A DNA stretch of 64,000 nt from Lagopus muta. Lineage: Eukaryota > Chordata > Aves > Galliformes > Phasianidae. The stretch's first letter is position 1. Each line of letters starts with the position of its first letter. Positions 14,301 to 29,300 of this stretch are shown here, one piece after another. The notes beneath the pieces are model-generated. The model made no database searches, was not told the DNA's origin, and saw only the letters and a program-made list of their open reading frames with translations. The position numbers and the translations under genes are program-made. The stretch is taken from the NCBI RefSeq assembly GCF_023343835.1, contig NC_064447.1, forward strand, positions 2,356,001 through 2,420,000, written 5' to 3'.

Positions 14301-17300
14301 ATAATTTACACAGGAGACCTCTTACAGGGACACTATCTGGAGCTGTTTGCAGGCTTACAGCTGGAAAATGCAACAGCAGGGAATGCTGTGCAGTGCTTCT
14401 GTGTGACATGGAAAGCTATGCTTATGTTCAGAGCAGATCGGAGATACAGTACCAAGGTTCCAGTTCAGTGTGCAGAGGTGGATATATACATATATACACA
14501 CATAGATGGCTCATAGACACGACACACAGAGTGTCTCAAAAAGGTTAAAAGGCTTTTTTTTTTCTCCTTTCCCCTAGGGAGGATCAGAAGCATTGCTTAG
14601 GAACCAACAATGGCCCAGTTTCCAACTGCAAGACCAGAACAACTTCTGAAGCACCCATAAAACTGGCAGATGCCTCAGCATTAATATCCATCCTCGTGTT
14701 CACAGTTCACCCCATTCATGTGAAAGTGGCAGCTTTCTTCTCCTGAGAAATGTTCTTGGGAAGGCATTCTCTTTTCCCAGAGCAAAAGGAGACAACAGTT
14801 CATGTGGAAGGGGGCCAGGAGGAGGGCCTTTACACCAAGCCAGCTATTAGCTTTTTGGATAATCTAGAAAACACAGCATTCAGAGGAAGTTTTAGGGATG
14901 AGCCTTGTGTCCCTACACATGGTTGGACCAACACTCAACACAGAGCTGAGGAATACTGTACAGCTGCAGACCTGCAGAGGAATGGCCAAAGGCACAAAAA
15001 CAAAGTTAAGATCAGGAATGCCAGCTTCTGCACTGAGAGATCTTAATCTCTCAGCTGAGCTGTGGATTGCTTCCCTCACTTTACACTTGCACAGTGATTT
15101 CTTTGTTCTGGGCACAATTATTTTTCAGTACTACTTTCCCCCTCTGCCCAGGGAGTCGGAGGCTCAGTAACCAAACACGTTTTCCTCTTCATGAAAATCA
15201 GTTTAATTACTGCTCCTGTGTAACATCCATTCCATACAACTTCTGCCGCTCCTTTCTGAGAGGGCTCTCCTGATGGTGAAGGGCCACACGGATTCCATTT
15301 GTAGACAGATCTACTTCATCCTCCTCCCTTCACAGCCCTGGATAAATGCAGTCTTATACCTTAAGAAGTCAACAACAACACGGATACATAAATTGCCAAA
15401 GCAACTTCTAAGAACAGAGTTGTTTGCTCTGCCTGTAGAGCAGGCCACTGCAGAGGGTATTAACACTCCCTGAGTTTGGAGCAAGGCTCAGACTGCAATC
15501 CAGCCCAGAACACAGTGCAGAGACCCAAAGAAAAGAGAAACAGACCCAGCTGACCACAACCAAACCCCAGAGTATCACCAGGGAAAGATAACGCACTGCT
15601 CACTGAGAAACGAGCTGATAAGACCAAGTTTGCACAGAACACTTTGTTTCTTCCAGTAGCTACACAAACCAACACTCAGGCTTTTAACCATAACTTTTTT
15701 TCTCTTTTATAAATAAGCAGAAAGTGGGACATGCTCTTCTAAGAGTGACCTTCCTTCTAGAACTCACACAAGCTTGCAGGATGTAATTCCAAAAAGAGCA
15801 CGTCAGAAAAAGAGATTTCAAAGATAAAAGCAATTTGGTTTCACCCCTTAGCATTACAGTTTGCAGCTGCTAGGAGGCAGCCATACACATTTCTACTATA
15901 AACAGAGTATAAAAAGAAGTAATTCTTAAAAGCATGGTGCAGAAAACTTGAGCAGCCTCTCAAACTGCAGGTAATTTGTACTTAGAGATGCCAGGAAGTT
16001 AATTCTTCAATTTATGTACAAAGATTCTCCTACTGTAAGCCTGCCATCAAATAACTTCTTTAGGAGAGAGCAATGAAAGAAGCTGTATCACTGTCCTCAT
16101 TAAGGCTGCCTTTTCAGGGAAACATTTCAAACAGAATCGATTGTCATACAGAACTGCATCAGACAAGGAGAACGCAGACAACAGCACACATCTTACCTCA
16201 AACACAGTCAGACTGTACATCATCACGTAGTCATTCCTTGTGCTTGACAGGAAATAGAGGCAGAACCTCCAGGCTCCTATCTGCTGGGCGAAATTATTTA
16301 AAAGCTCCTCTGAAAAAACAAAGAATTAGAAAATACATTAAAATACTCAAGCTGCAAACAGAGTCATAACAATGTACATACAGCACACACCGAGTTCAGG
16401 AAAAAAAGCCACGTCCAGGGTCTCTCAAACAACCAGGGCAGGGGGTATCACACTCAAAAACCTTGAAAATAATCCAACAGCAGGCTTCAATGAAAGAAAA
16501 TAAGTGTGTCAAGTGACAGAAGTCCTACACTGGGCTAAGTGCTGGGTGTTGAGACAAGTTGGAAAGAAAAAGAACATACAAAAAAAATTGCTCTTGTTTA
16601 AATGCAATTGCTTCAGGAGACATTGGCTTGGTAAGTCAGCACCAAAAGCCTCAGCAGCTCCAATGATGGTGGGCACCTCAGGTCAAGCAGCTGCACATCA
16701 AATTGAGCAGGAAGGAGAAGCTGCAAGGGCTGTGCTACAGGCTGGCCACATTTCAGCCTTCACAGTGGGTTTCCTTCCTGCAGCTAGACTAGGAGAACAG
16801 GGAGATACTGAAAGGGAACACAGCAATGGTATTTGTGATACCTCCACTTGGACTAAATGAAAAGCTACGATGGAGATCCACTCTAGCACTGCAGGTGATC
16901 TCAACAGAAGAATAGTTGGCCAGTTGCTCAATAATTCATCCAGATTTTTGGAATAAATCTTTCACACTAATCATACCTTTGCACTGAAGTTTCAGAAGTG
17001 GCAGAAGTTTGAGAAGAAAAGCAGAATGACCTATTGGTGCCCATTAGGCACAGCAGAAAGGAGCTGTTCTGGAGGACCAGGGTGATCTCTGCTGGTTTTC
17101 AGGACACATTTAATAACACTGCTCAAAATGAAATCTCACTGTTCATTCCCCCTTCATTTCACATTAATTAGGACATTCTTCTGCTTTCCCTCCCTGGGGC
17201 AGGACAACTCCTCAAGTCCACGCTCCATCTCTAGGCAGAAGGTGGGCATTTTCCAAGCCAGGCAGCCTAACACCATGCAGGCAGAAAAAAAACCCAACAT

Positions 17301-20300
17301 CCCTCCTCCACCCAAGTTCCCACTCAGTAAAAAGAATCTGCAGCTCCATGCTCACAGGAGCAGTCACTGATGTCAGTTACCTGTGGTGGGATCTCCCAAA
17401 CCCCCGTGAGCCCTTACTTCAATTCACACAAGCAGGAGAGACAGCAATGCCAGTTCTGCATCGGACAGGGCACTTTTCCCTGCTGTATTTGTTTAATAAA
17501 AGCACAAGGTGACCTCTGCTGAGGTCTGCAGGCAGCACAACGCAGTGGGACTGGCCCTTGGAAGGAGCAGGCACTCACCTATCTCTCGCTTCCTCTCATT
17601 CGTTGTGCAATTGTGGAAGAACTCAGTCATCAAACTCTCCAAAGCCCGGAGCGAGGCCTCTTCAGATGCCTGCAAACATCATCAAGAGGAAGGAGTTAAT
17701 GCAGATTTCCACTCTGAATTGCGCTCAGTGTAGATGATTTCTTAAAAGACAGCACTTGGAGGTCGACATCCTTTGTGCCACGAAAGCAGAAGAATGAAAT
17801 CCAACTAGAGAGCAAAGCAGTGTAGGATTCAAACTGCTCACTGCACCCAGCAGCAACAAGGTTTGTCAAAGGGAAAGTCGGGACCATCGCTAAAGGATCA
17901 CTTGCTCAGTTGCATTAAGCAGTGACACCAGTGGGAAAAGGTTCCTCCTTGCCCCTGGGGGCAGTCAGTAGCCACAGATCAGCTCAGTCGTGTCACATGA
18001 TTCTCCCAAAAAACAGCAAATTCCAGCCAAGATGCTTCCAGCTGATGCCTAGAAGGGCGCACATCTGCAGCACCAAAAGAACTGTGGGGGCAGCAGCTCC
18101 AGAGATGAAAGCATTTCCAGCCCTTTGAGAAGGGACACGCAAGCATTCAGAGGTTTGATTAAAGATTTGGGCCCCCTGTAGCTTTTACTATTGGAAATAG
18201 TTACAGCTCAGTATGGGTGAGTCAAGGTTACAGCAATTTCATGCCTCTCTGGAGCTGAGATTTTAGTCCAGTAATATCCCAGCGCTGAGGATGGCCTCTA
18301 CCTGCACTGCAGCTCCCTTTCAACTGAACCCAATAATGGATGGCCTTAGGAAGCAGCAGGTCCATGGCTGTGCAATTCCCCTCCCTCTCACGTTTTCAAC
18401 TCATGCTGTCAACAACAAATGCTGCAAGATTCAGGGCCCAACTTCCCTCTGTGTAGAAACAACGCAAACCAGGGAAGAAAACTTGAAAATTCTGCCTCTA
18501 AAAATAAAACCCAACCCACCCAGTGCCTGGCAGCCCTTTGCAGAGAGCAGAGCAGGACAGCCCACAGGAGCACCACTGCTGCCCACTCCCAGCTCTCCCA
18601 CCATCTTCAATTGTTGGGCAAAGGAAGACAGGATTTCAGCCTCTTGTTTTCCTTCTATCCCCTTCCCATCACCCCCCATAAAACACGTGCTCTAGAAAGC
18701 AAGGACTACATTAGCAAAAAATAGAACATTCTGCTAGCGAGCAACTGGCTTAAAATAGCCTACAATCGAATCAAAGCCACTCTGTCAACTTAAGGGAAAG
18801 CAAAGCACTCAGTCACTGCCTCCATCCATGTGCACGTGGCCTCTGTGGGCAGCTGCCCCCCCATCCCACAGCCCCCAGTGCCCAAACAGAAGCAGTGCTG
18901 TAGTGAGAGCTCCTTCTGAAGAGCCCTGTAGCTTTCGAGACATCAGGATACAGCTGAGCAGCCACTTCTGTGAATTTCTCTCCTGGATGCTCCATGCTGT
19001 TGCAAATTCCTTCCTAACCTACTTAACTCTCAGTAAGATTCAGAGAGAATTTCAGCATTTCCATAACACAGAGTCCCACTGGCAGCTTTGGTTGCCCAAC
19101 ACCCATAAGGCAGTTTTCATGCTGGCTCCCATTGACTCGTTGGAGTAAGGCTTCCCCACTGGGAGCATTGCTCTCTCCATCCCCATGCTCCACATTGCTT
19201 TGGTTCAATGGAAAGCACTTGCTCCTTGCACAGAGATAGCAGGACGTGAAGGGTTTGGGATGAGTAAGTCAAACTTCCTTTAGGAAGGATACTCAAGATT
19301 AATCTTGCTGGATTTTTTAAGGTAAGATTCAAGATTAGGAGGCCCAGGAGAGACCTCATAGCTCTCTACAACTGTCTGAAAGGAGGTTGTGGTGAGGTGG
19401 GGGTTGACCTTTGCTCCCTTGGGATAGGATTACAGGGAATGGCCTCAAGTTGCACCAGGGGAGCTTCAGGTTGGATGCAAGGAAAGATTTCTTCTCTGAA
19501 AGAGTGGTCAGACACTGGAATGGCTGCCCAGGGAGCTGCTAGTCACTGTCCCTGGAAGTGTTCAAGAAACATTCAGATGGTGTACTAAGGGAAATATTTA
19601 GTGGGGAAACATTGGTGATAGGTGGACAGTTGGACTGGATGATCTTGGAGGTCTTTTTCAACCCTGGTGATTATTGTATGAAGATTCATTTCCTGCTTCT
19701 GGAAGTTGCAGTTTTCATTACTGACCATCTGCTGCATCCTCCACTGACTCCCTGCTTCCTCAGTTCAGAGATGAGGAAGATGACTGTAGGAACACAGCCT
19801 CTGACACTAAGCAGCACTGCTGCAATATCCCAAGTGTCAGGGGCAGGAGGGAAGAGGAGCACAAGGCTGGCACTGCAAAAGCTATGACCAAAGCACAGCA
19901 TTGGCACCTCATCCTGTTGAAGCTCATCTCGTTGGCCTCAGCCCATTGATGCACATCCCTCTGCAGGGCCTTCCCACTCTCAGGCAGATTAACTCTTCAT
20001 CCCAGCTCAGTGCCACCTGCACTGTGACTGCTTTATGCTCCCACTTGACCTCTCCCTGTTGTTCCTGAGGTGTGGCTGAGGGCAGATGAATCATAGAACG
20101 GCCTGGGTTGAAAAAGACCTCAAAGATCACCCAGTTCCAACCCCCTGCTGTGTGCAGGTCGCCAACCAGCAGCCCAGGCTGCCCAGAGCCACATCCAGCC
20201 CGGCCTTGAATGCCTGCAGGGATGGGGCATCCACAGCCTCCTTGGGCAACCTGTGCCAGTGCCTCACAGGAGGAGCAGCAGTGATCAGACTGGACCTGCA

Positions 20301-23300
20301 GTGGGCTCTGCACAGACCAAAGCTAGCCAGGTTCCCACACACATTATCTGCTGCACACCAAATGCTCCCCACTCTGGAGATGGCCACGACAGAAAGGCAG
20401 AGAGCAGCCTTCTGCATTTGGTAGTGCCTCTGGGTATCCCCAGGTTAACCTTGCATGGGGCACGCTGCAATGATCCAACTTGCATGCAGCTCTCAGATAA
20501 CTGGGTCGTGGTAAAGAGGATGCAAGGACGTGTGCTGCTGGAGAACTGCAGAGGGAAGTTACTGTACTTAGCCCATAGGAATTATCCAGTGAGGCCATAA
20601 TAAGCACAGAACTGTTTGCAGGACCTGTGCTGAACCCCGCTGTGATATCTCCAATATCACCACTCACATTAAGGTGCAGGCAGCCTCCACTCCAGGACAC
20701 TTCTGTGTTGGAGGAAAGGGACAAAAAGGGGCTGGGGAAGGAGCTGCTGCCTCTGCCCCAGGCAGCACATAGACACACAGGGGCTGCCCCAGCCCCAGAG
20801 ATGGGCAGGCAGGGTGAGGTCAGCCCCACAGGCAATGAGAGCCAGCAGTGCTCACACTTCTCAATTTATTAAAGGCAGCCAAGGTCAGATTCCATGTGTC
20901 ACCATCCACACTGCCCCACCGCTTGGAATTCTTTAAGACCAGCAAATCCCACAGCTTGAGACAGCGCCATCGGTCACAGCATGGTTGGGTGACACACACA
21001 ACAAGTGTGCCAGGATACTGGTGGCAGACCTGCCAAGAATGTCACTCTTGGAATTGCCCATCTGACCCAGTGAGGCTGCCAGCAAGCAGGGTTGGAGCTC
21101 CAGTAGCCAGAACACTGCAAAGCTACGCCCTGACCACCCCCAGTTCTGTCCTGATAATTTTAAGGGCGATTCAATAACTTATCAAGACAGAGGTGTGCAG
21201 TTGCTTACTCACAGCATTTATCTCTGAGCTCCAACCTTTAATACTGGTCCCATACAACCAGAGGAGCAAGACTCACAGGTGAGCATGTAGCTTCCTCTCT
21301 GAACAGCAATTACTTGAATACCCACAAAGACATCCTTCATCCAGGAAATCCTCCAAAAATCATAGAATTAAAAAAAGGAGATCTGTCAGATCCCCAGGTC
21401 TGATCCACCCCCCCATGCCCACATCCCTCAGTGCCACATCCCCACAGCTCTGGAGCACCTCCATGGACGGTGACCCCATCACTCCTGTGCAGCAGTGCCA
21501 CTGCAGCACTGCTCTTTCTGAGCAGGAACATTTCCTAACGCCCAACCTGAACCTCCTCTGGTGCAACTTAAGGCCCATTTCCTCTTATCCTAAATAAAAA
21601 GGATCAGCAAAATCTAGATATACCAGCTGACCGTTTTAAGAAGCGAGTGCCATTAACTGACGTCAACTTCTCTTCAGGAGAACAGCATTAATAGCTGCCT
21701 ACCTGTGGCATTTTGGACTGCTCAGGGTCCAAATCAGTGCACCAGACAAGGCTCTGAAGGAGCTGTCTCTCCATACCTGTCACAGGCTCAGCCCTCACAA
21801 GGATGAGCTGCAGCGAGTGGGAGAAAATAGACAGGACAGCAATATCAATGATAAAACACTTGGGGCCACGCTGATGAGAGCTGCTGCCAGACGCAGGAAT
21901 TGGGTTGTGGCTGCAATTTCGACCCTGCGTGTTTATTTGAGCAGAAAATGCTAAGTTTAGTTCACATCAAACCAAAGACATTCTCCTTCTTACAAAAGCA
22001 TCTGGGTATTCTGGGAAATATGAAAGTGCTTATAAAAGCTATAACAGCTTCTAAAGCTATTTAAGTTTTTCCAGAAGAGCTTCCATTTAGAGCACACTTG
22101 CCTTTTTTATCCCCTTACCCCCCAGTTTTGTTTTCTATTCTCTAAAGATCAGAGCTACAAAGCAGGAAAGCTGTGTGCCTCAGCCAGCCCCAACCACCAG
22201 CTTCATTGGCCGTGGCCACGCCAGATTGTCACTGCACTCTCATAAATAAATGCTCTTAGAAAATGAAGCGATCATTTCTGCAAGAGGAAAGCTTTCCCCT
22301 AATGCTTGGCCATAAAACCCCACGCCCTTAACCTTTTGATGGCTGCTATTAACAGCTCAGCAGAGAATCGATCATACAAATGATGCTCAAACACGGCCCT
22401 GCAGCTGATGACAACAGCAAGAGGTTTTGTGGGCTTTTTTAATGCACTTGGAAATGGATATCACTAAGACAAGATTATGGCAACCTCCTGCACAAAGCCT
22501 TTTTTTCCTCCTCTTTGTTTGCTAAGATGTTAATTGCAGCTGCAGCCTCACGGAGGTGCCTCCTGCTGTCCTTTGGGCAGCGCTGTATCAGCAGGGACAC
22601 TGCACTCCTGCCCAAGCCAGAAGTGCTCCTGCAGGAATTCCCACTGTGCCCACATTGGCAACTGCTGGTAGAACAAAATTCATTAATTCCCCATCTCTGC
22701 TGCCTCTAAATGATACTGTCCCATTCCCTTTCACTTGGGAACCTTCTGCATCCACTTTTGTGCAGTTACTTACTGACAGTCACACGCACAGATACAAACC
22801 ATCACACTTTGCTGCTGTATTTTCTTCCATGTATTACCAGGCTGGATGTGGCTCTGGGCAGCCTGGTCTGATGGTTGGTGACCCTGCTCATAGCAGGGGG
22901 GTTGAAACTAGATGGTCATTGTGGTCCTTTTGAACCCAGGCCATCCTATGACCCTATGATACACTATTTACAATACTGCAGATCATTTTTAAGCACGCAG
23001 TAAAGGATAAGTGGATTATACACATAATGGGTATGCACGTGCCCTGACACAACAACTTACTCATCAGCTTTACCAATTACCAGGGTGTCTTCCAGAGTCC
23101 CTCCCTGCCCCAGCCCCAATGCAACAGGAATTCCCACATCATCAGTGATGGCCTCAGGAGGTGCTGGGTCATTTCAAGCCTGCATGATTCACCACAGCCT
23201 TCCTTCTGCTGCTGCCAACAAAGCACCAGCATTGGCACTGCTTCAGTGACCCTCAGAGCAGCTGTGGGCTGCGCTGTGCAGTGAAGTTTGGGGAAGAACT

Positions 23301-26300
23301 GAAGCACAGCAGCAACAGAATCAGTGCAATGGAGTGCTTCAAAAACCAAAACACAGCCGTATGACACCCAACACACACTCCAGAAGGAATGCATGCACGC
23401 TACACCGAGGCAGAGCTGTGCAGCTCAAAGCAGTGCTGTGTTGCAGCTCCTTGTTCCCAGCTAACTATAGAAGACTGGGTTTCCACACACATTCCACAGG
23501 TCTCAGACAGAACTGCAAAGCTTGCCCAGAAGCCTTCAGATAGGAAGCAGTGCACAGCCCCACGGCAGATGTGTTCCCCTGCAGCACGCTGCTGATGATA
23601 TCAAGCTCTCAATTTCCTCGTTGCATCTCAGACATGTTTTTGTGGTTTCATGAACTGAAACTAGGCTGAAACCAGTGCCGTGAGAGCAGTGCTGGCTCCT
23701 GGTGCCATTTCAGGAGACCTCCCGGCTGCAGCACGCAAGCAGTCCTCTGCTTCATTTGCTCCAAGAGCCACCACTCCTGCAGCGCACTGACAAGGTGCTG
23801 ATTCTGCAAACTCATTTCTCTTATATTGCAATTTAAGCCAAAAATCTGCCATAGAAGTCATGAATTACTGTTCTAAGGGCAGCGAAGAGTGGAGGAGGCA
23901 GCGAACGTGTTATGCTGTGCTCAGATCCACTGTGACAAAGCTGATGCCCAGCACTTGAGCTGGGGAATCCTGCCTCTACTGCTCATCAATTCAGAACTGT
24001 CAGACTGCACCTCAGGAATCAATGTGCTTTATTTAAACATCAGCCTAAAAACAACCATGGGCTGAACAGCGCTGCACAGAGAACAGGCCATGAGAAGGCA
24101 GCAGTGATAAGCTGGTTTCTGGAGCAGGATAAAGAGATCACCTTACCTGTAAACATCATCAGTACACAGGTAATCAGGCACCTTTTAGAATACCTACAGG
24201 ATCATATTCCTACAATCATCTTGTACAGGCAGGTTCAGTTACCTGGGTTCAGGTTTTAAGGCTGAACTTTGATTAACAGCCTCAGATGCGTGAGGCAGAT
24301 CCTTTCCAAACTGATGGTTTGTGATCAGGAACTGACCCTGGGGCCATCCAGCAGTCATTCTGCTGCTCACAAAGGCTGCTTCGCAAACGGCAACTCAACA
24401 ATCACAAAGCACTGCAACCAAGGCTGGAGAAGACTTGGCAACACAATATTTCCCCCAAACAAATAGCTCCTAGAGTCACAACGTACAGCTGAGAAGCGTA
24501 GAAGCATCTCACACAGTCAGTATTCTCCATTATGACTGCAAACTGCCATAGCACAGGGGCATCAGATGGGTGCACACAGGTGATATGAAAACTGCTGTTA
24601 GGACAGTTAGATCCATCAATCTTGCAGCAGCCACGAGCTGCTCACAGACAGTTCTCAACTGCTGCCCGCTATTTCTTAAGCTGTCACTGATGGCACACTT
24701 TTGTCTGGGGCTTTATCAGAAAAGCAGGGGTCAGTGAGCTTTTTGGATGGACGCTGCAGGTGCTGAAGCGTTCTTCTTCCTCTGCTTCTCTCCCAGGGTT
24801 CAAAAGGAACTTGCAGTCTTACAGCGATGTCTAGAAAGTCACATCTGAAGGGCACAAGGCTGTGACTGCAGCACTGCGGTCTGTTCACCCACTTGGCATC
24901 CCTGGGGGCTCTCCCATGTCCCACACTGCACAGGACAGCCCTGTCCTTCCTCGTGATGCTCACAGGTGTGAGACAACAGCTGCAGGGCACAGACCACTTC
25001 CCCTTTCCTCTGCAGAGGGGAATGCAGGCAAGCACAGACAGGATCACAGCGCTGGCCCCACAAGCAAATGCACACAACACATTGACTTTGAGATCCCCCC
25101 GTATCTCATCTGAAATAACCCAAGTTTTAAAAAGGTACTGGGGGGAAGAACCCAAACCCACAGCATTTTGGCCAGAAGCACGTTGGGGGACAGCAGGGCC
25201 AGGTGTGCCAAGAAGAAATCAAATTCTGAAGGAAAAAAAACACACACTTCCTCACTCAAATGGTCCACAGCAAATAGATGAACTCCCAAGAGATATACAT
25301 GGTGTCCACTTACAACAAACACCTTCAAGTTTTAGCTGTGTCTTCCTCTTCCTGAGTCACACAAATGCAGCAGCTCCTCTGACCAGAGAGGAGGAGGCTG
25401 GAAAAGTGTGAAGATGTGATAGGCATCAGCTGATGTGTATCAGCACCAAGATGTCCACGAAGCATTAACAGCTTTTCCAGAACACTTCTCAAATACTTTA
25501 CTGAGTGCAAATCCAAACTGGTGTATCTGAGCCTGCAGACACTTCAAGACGTGGACATACAACCTGAACTGCAGCTGTTTGCAGGCCCAACTTCAGGAGT
25601 CTGAATGCATGCACACATGCGTGGCTGGAAATTGAAAGCACTACAGTAAGTAAAGAAGAAAGTGAATGCAAAAAGAAAATACTTATTCAGCAACTTCTGA
25701 AAATGGCACTTCTATTCAGATACAGCTCAAGCTGCTCTGCAGGGAGAAAGAAATCCCCCCTTTCTTTGTGGAAAATACAGGCCAGGGTCAACAAAGCAAG
25801 GCTGGTGCTACAGGGAGCCTGGGACAAGGGCTGCACCTTGCCCAACACCCGGCAGCAGCAAAATCCAAACCCCAGCATGATGACTATGGTGTGCAGAGAC
25901 ATGGTGTTTTCTAGGACACTGGCAAAGAAGAGAAACCTCATAGTATTGCAAACTGAAGTGCTGGCAAAGGCCACTAAAACTCATGTTGGGTTTAAGAGCA
26001 TACATGAAACTAATGTGGATAACATCTTCAAAACACGTCTGTAAGACTTGGTTTCTTTTTTAATTAATGCTTCCAAAGAACAGTACGTTCAGGAAAAGCA
26101 TCTAGCCTGTTTAAAGCAAAACAAAACAAGATGTTGACACCCGCAGTGCCCCAGCTTCTTGGGCTGCTTCCCAGCAGCAGAGCCTGCTCCTCTCCCTGCA
26201 CCTCCTGCAGCACTGGGGCCCACTGCAAAGCAAACTCTTTCTCCTGAGCGCCGGCTGCCTTGCGGGCTGAGCCCCACACAGGGCTGTGAGCAGCAAAGCC

Positions 26301-29300
26301 CTGCAGCTGAGCACCTACCTCAGCGTGCACAGCGGAGATCGTAGGCTGCTGACTGCACTGGCTTCCTCTTTCCTTCAGCCCAACCATGGCAGAGCTGCTC
26401 CCTGCAGCTGCCCCTGCAGAGTCCTGTGCTGCTCTCAGACACCAGCTTCAGCTCCTGGAGCGGTTTTCAGGCTCTACACTCAGACAAATCTCAGTGGAAG
26501 AAGCTGGATGTTGCCCTCAGTCTAGCAGAAAAGAACTGGCAGCGTTGTAACGTACAAGAAATCACCTCACCCACTGCAACATTGCATCAATCAAGCACGA
26601 CACAATTTGCAAAGTTAGGATTTTTTCCAAATGGGGGATTTCTCTAGAAGGTAAGATCCCATCCTCTTGCCTTCAGTGCTGGGTTGGCACCTCGACAAGG
26701 CAGAACGCACATGAGACGAGCACGCTGCTGTCACAAAGAAGGGGACAAAGGAAATGTGACAACCCGTCTCCACATTGCAATTAAAGCTGTAAGAAAACAT
26801 CACATCAAACTGCTAAAAATACACAGAGAGTTGCAGACCCAGCTACAAGCGTAGAGATGCTGAAACAAACAGAAGATTTGGAGCACAAATGCAGAGTGTT
26901 GGAAAATTGTAAAAGAAATGTTCTCAGCGTGATCCCTATGGGAGAGGAATTAGGAAACACTGGGGGAAAAAAATAAGGAATTTGTGATGTTGCTGAAGGA
27001 ACACCATCTGAGATGTTGAAAGGTAAACAGGAATCAGAAACAGGGAGAAAGAAGACAGGAAGATGTGCTGGAAAGCCCTTGCTTCCCCGCAGAACATCTC
27101 TGCCATCCTTGAGGTGCTCTCGTGCTGAAATCAGAGGTCACCCCAACCATTCCCAGCCTCCTCCTGGAGCACAGAACTCTTCCTTCTGTCCTTGTGGCTG
27201 CAGACAGAGCCTCAGGGCTGCCTGGAACAGAGGTCACTGCTCAACCGAGATAACAAGCCTGGAAAGAAGCTCAGTGCTTTCTCTCTACCAAACTGTTAAT
27301 ATTTACACTCGCATTGGAACACAGAGAGCTTTCCAACAGATCAGGCATCTGCTGCATCCTTCACTTCCGTACGCAGCATTCAAAGCATTTCATTTTGAGA
27401 CAGCAAAGTTAGTCAAGACCTCGTTCCTCTCAAAATAAGAAGGAAGGTGCCATGTTAATACCTGGGATGCAGAGAAGGCCAAGGCAGCAGTGACCCAAAT
27501 AAAGACACAGCTACTGGTAGGAAATACCTGCTGACTGATAGAGGACAATGACTTGGATTTTTCAGGACATATAACACTACCGGCCAGGTGCCAGTTACAG
27601 ATGTAAAAGCAAGTGCTTGTTTTTTTTTTCTCCCCTCTATATTGCATGTAACAACAGCAGAGTCTCCTCCTGATCTAAGAGACAACACCTAACAACACAC
27701 ATTGAAGTAACTGAGCAGAACACAAGCTCCCAGCAGCTGGTAGGTATCTGCACACTGAGCCACCTCTTTGCAGCACCGAACCCAGCTGCATGAACTTCAC
27801 TGCACACACCAGATTTTAATGCTTTCCCCTAAAACAATCCCAGCAGCCACCACTCACCTCTCAGCCACAAACATCAGTCAGCAAGAGGAGGCTTCTCCAG
27901 ATAGTACAAGGGATCTTAAGGCTCCATACTTTCGCCTTCATACCTTTTAGCCTGACTGGAGACAGCAGAAGCAGCATTTAGCTACCTAGCCTCTGAAACA
28001 AGATGTGTGACATGCTTACAGGTAGGTGGGAAATGCAGAGCACTGTGCTGAATGCCATGGCATAGCTTGTGCCACCTGGCTCAGCATCACCACATACTGC
28101 CTTCTGCAGCACTAAGAAACAGGTGAACAGCTCGCAGGCGTTAAGGCATAGCTCCCACTTTATGGTTTAGTGAAACAGGGATAATGCTACAGAGGGGCAG
28201 GAAAAGGTTGAGCGACTTGAAGGCTGAAAAAGGAAGCCAGATGTCAGAGCTGGGGCTGGAACTTGCAAGTTCCTATTCTCTCGTTTCTCTTTCAGTAGCG
28301 AGTCAGAACAGCTCTAAAACGATTTACTTTTCTTTCTGAACTCCAAAAAGCTGTCAGAACACAGGCTGTGACACCTCACGGCCTGGTGCTGTCATAGAAT
28401 ATCCCAACTTGGAAAGGGCCCATAAGGACCATTGAGTCCCACTGTCACTATTCCAGCTCCCAGCTTCACCTCTGCCATCCCCAAGGAGCAGAGGTGACCT
28501 CAGTGCTTCCTGCCCTCGTGGCACAGCAGCACGCAGCCTTACCCCACTCTCCTCCACCTCTCACTGCAGGGCATCCTGCAGCTCTCCAGGCAGAAGCAGC
28601 AGCCCAAGCAGCACAGTTGAAGCACCTCCAGCAGCAGGATGGCTGCAAAAGCAAGAAGCTGTTCCTGTGCCACATGGGACATCAGGAGCAGTCCCACTAA
28701 CATGGGATTGCCTCACTGGGCCCACAGACCTGCTCTAACCACAGGGCCACCAGCTGAGCTGCGCCAACATCCACAATAGACGTGGGTTGCTTCCATCACT
28801 CACAGCAGGATGCTCCTTGGTAACCAAGGGTGACAGAATAACTTATTGCTCACCAGCAACCTGGCTAGGTACACCGTGATCCGGGCATACTTGATTCCTT
28901 AGCAGATGGAAGGCTTAAACCACTCTCAGTTCTTCAAAGGAGGCTTAAAGCATAAGCAAATGACAGTACTTAGTGCTAAGAAAATGACAACAGGGATGTG
29001 AAATAAAAGTTAGAATGCTGCCGTGAAAAACCTAGAAAGATTCAAGCTACACACATCCACTGCCTCCTTCCATTTCTGCGGGCTATGCTTCACACACAAC
29101 AGGGACATGGCTTTTTTGGAGCCACCACTGCTACTCCTGCTGTGTGCTTCCCACTTTGCTACACGTTTCTGAGGCCTATTGACAACAGGAAAGGCAAGTG
29201 CCTGCTGCACAGCTAACACAGGGCTTGAGGAGTCTCTCTGCAGTTCTCTGACAGAACAGCTGATTTCACACGGCATCTTTAAAGCCAGATATCAAGCAAA

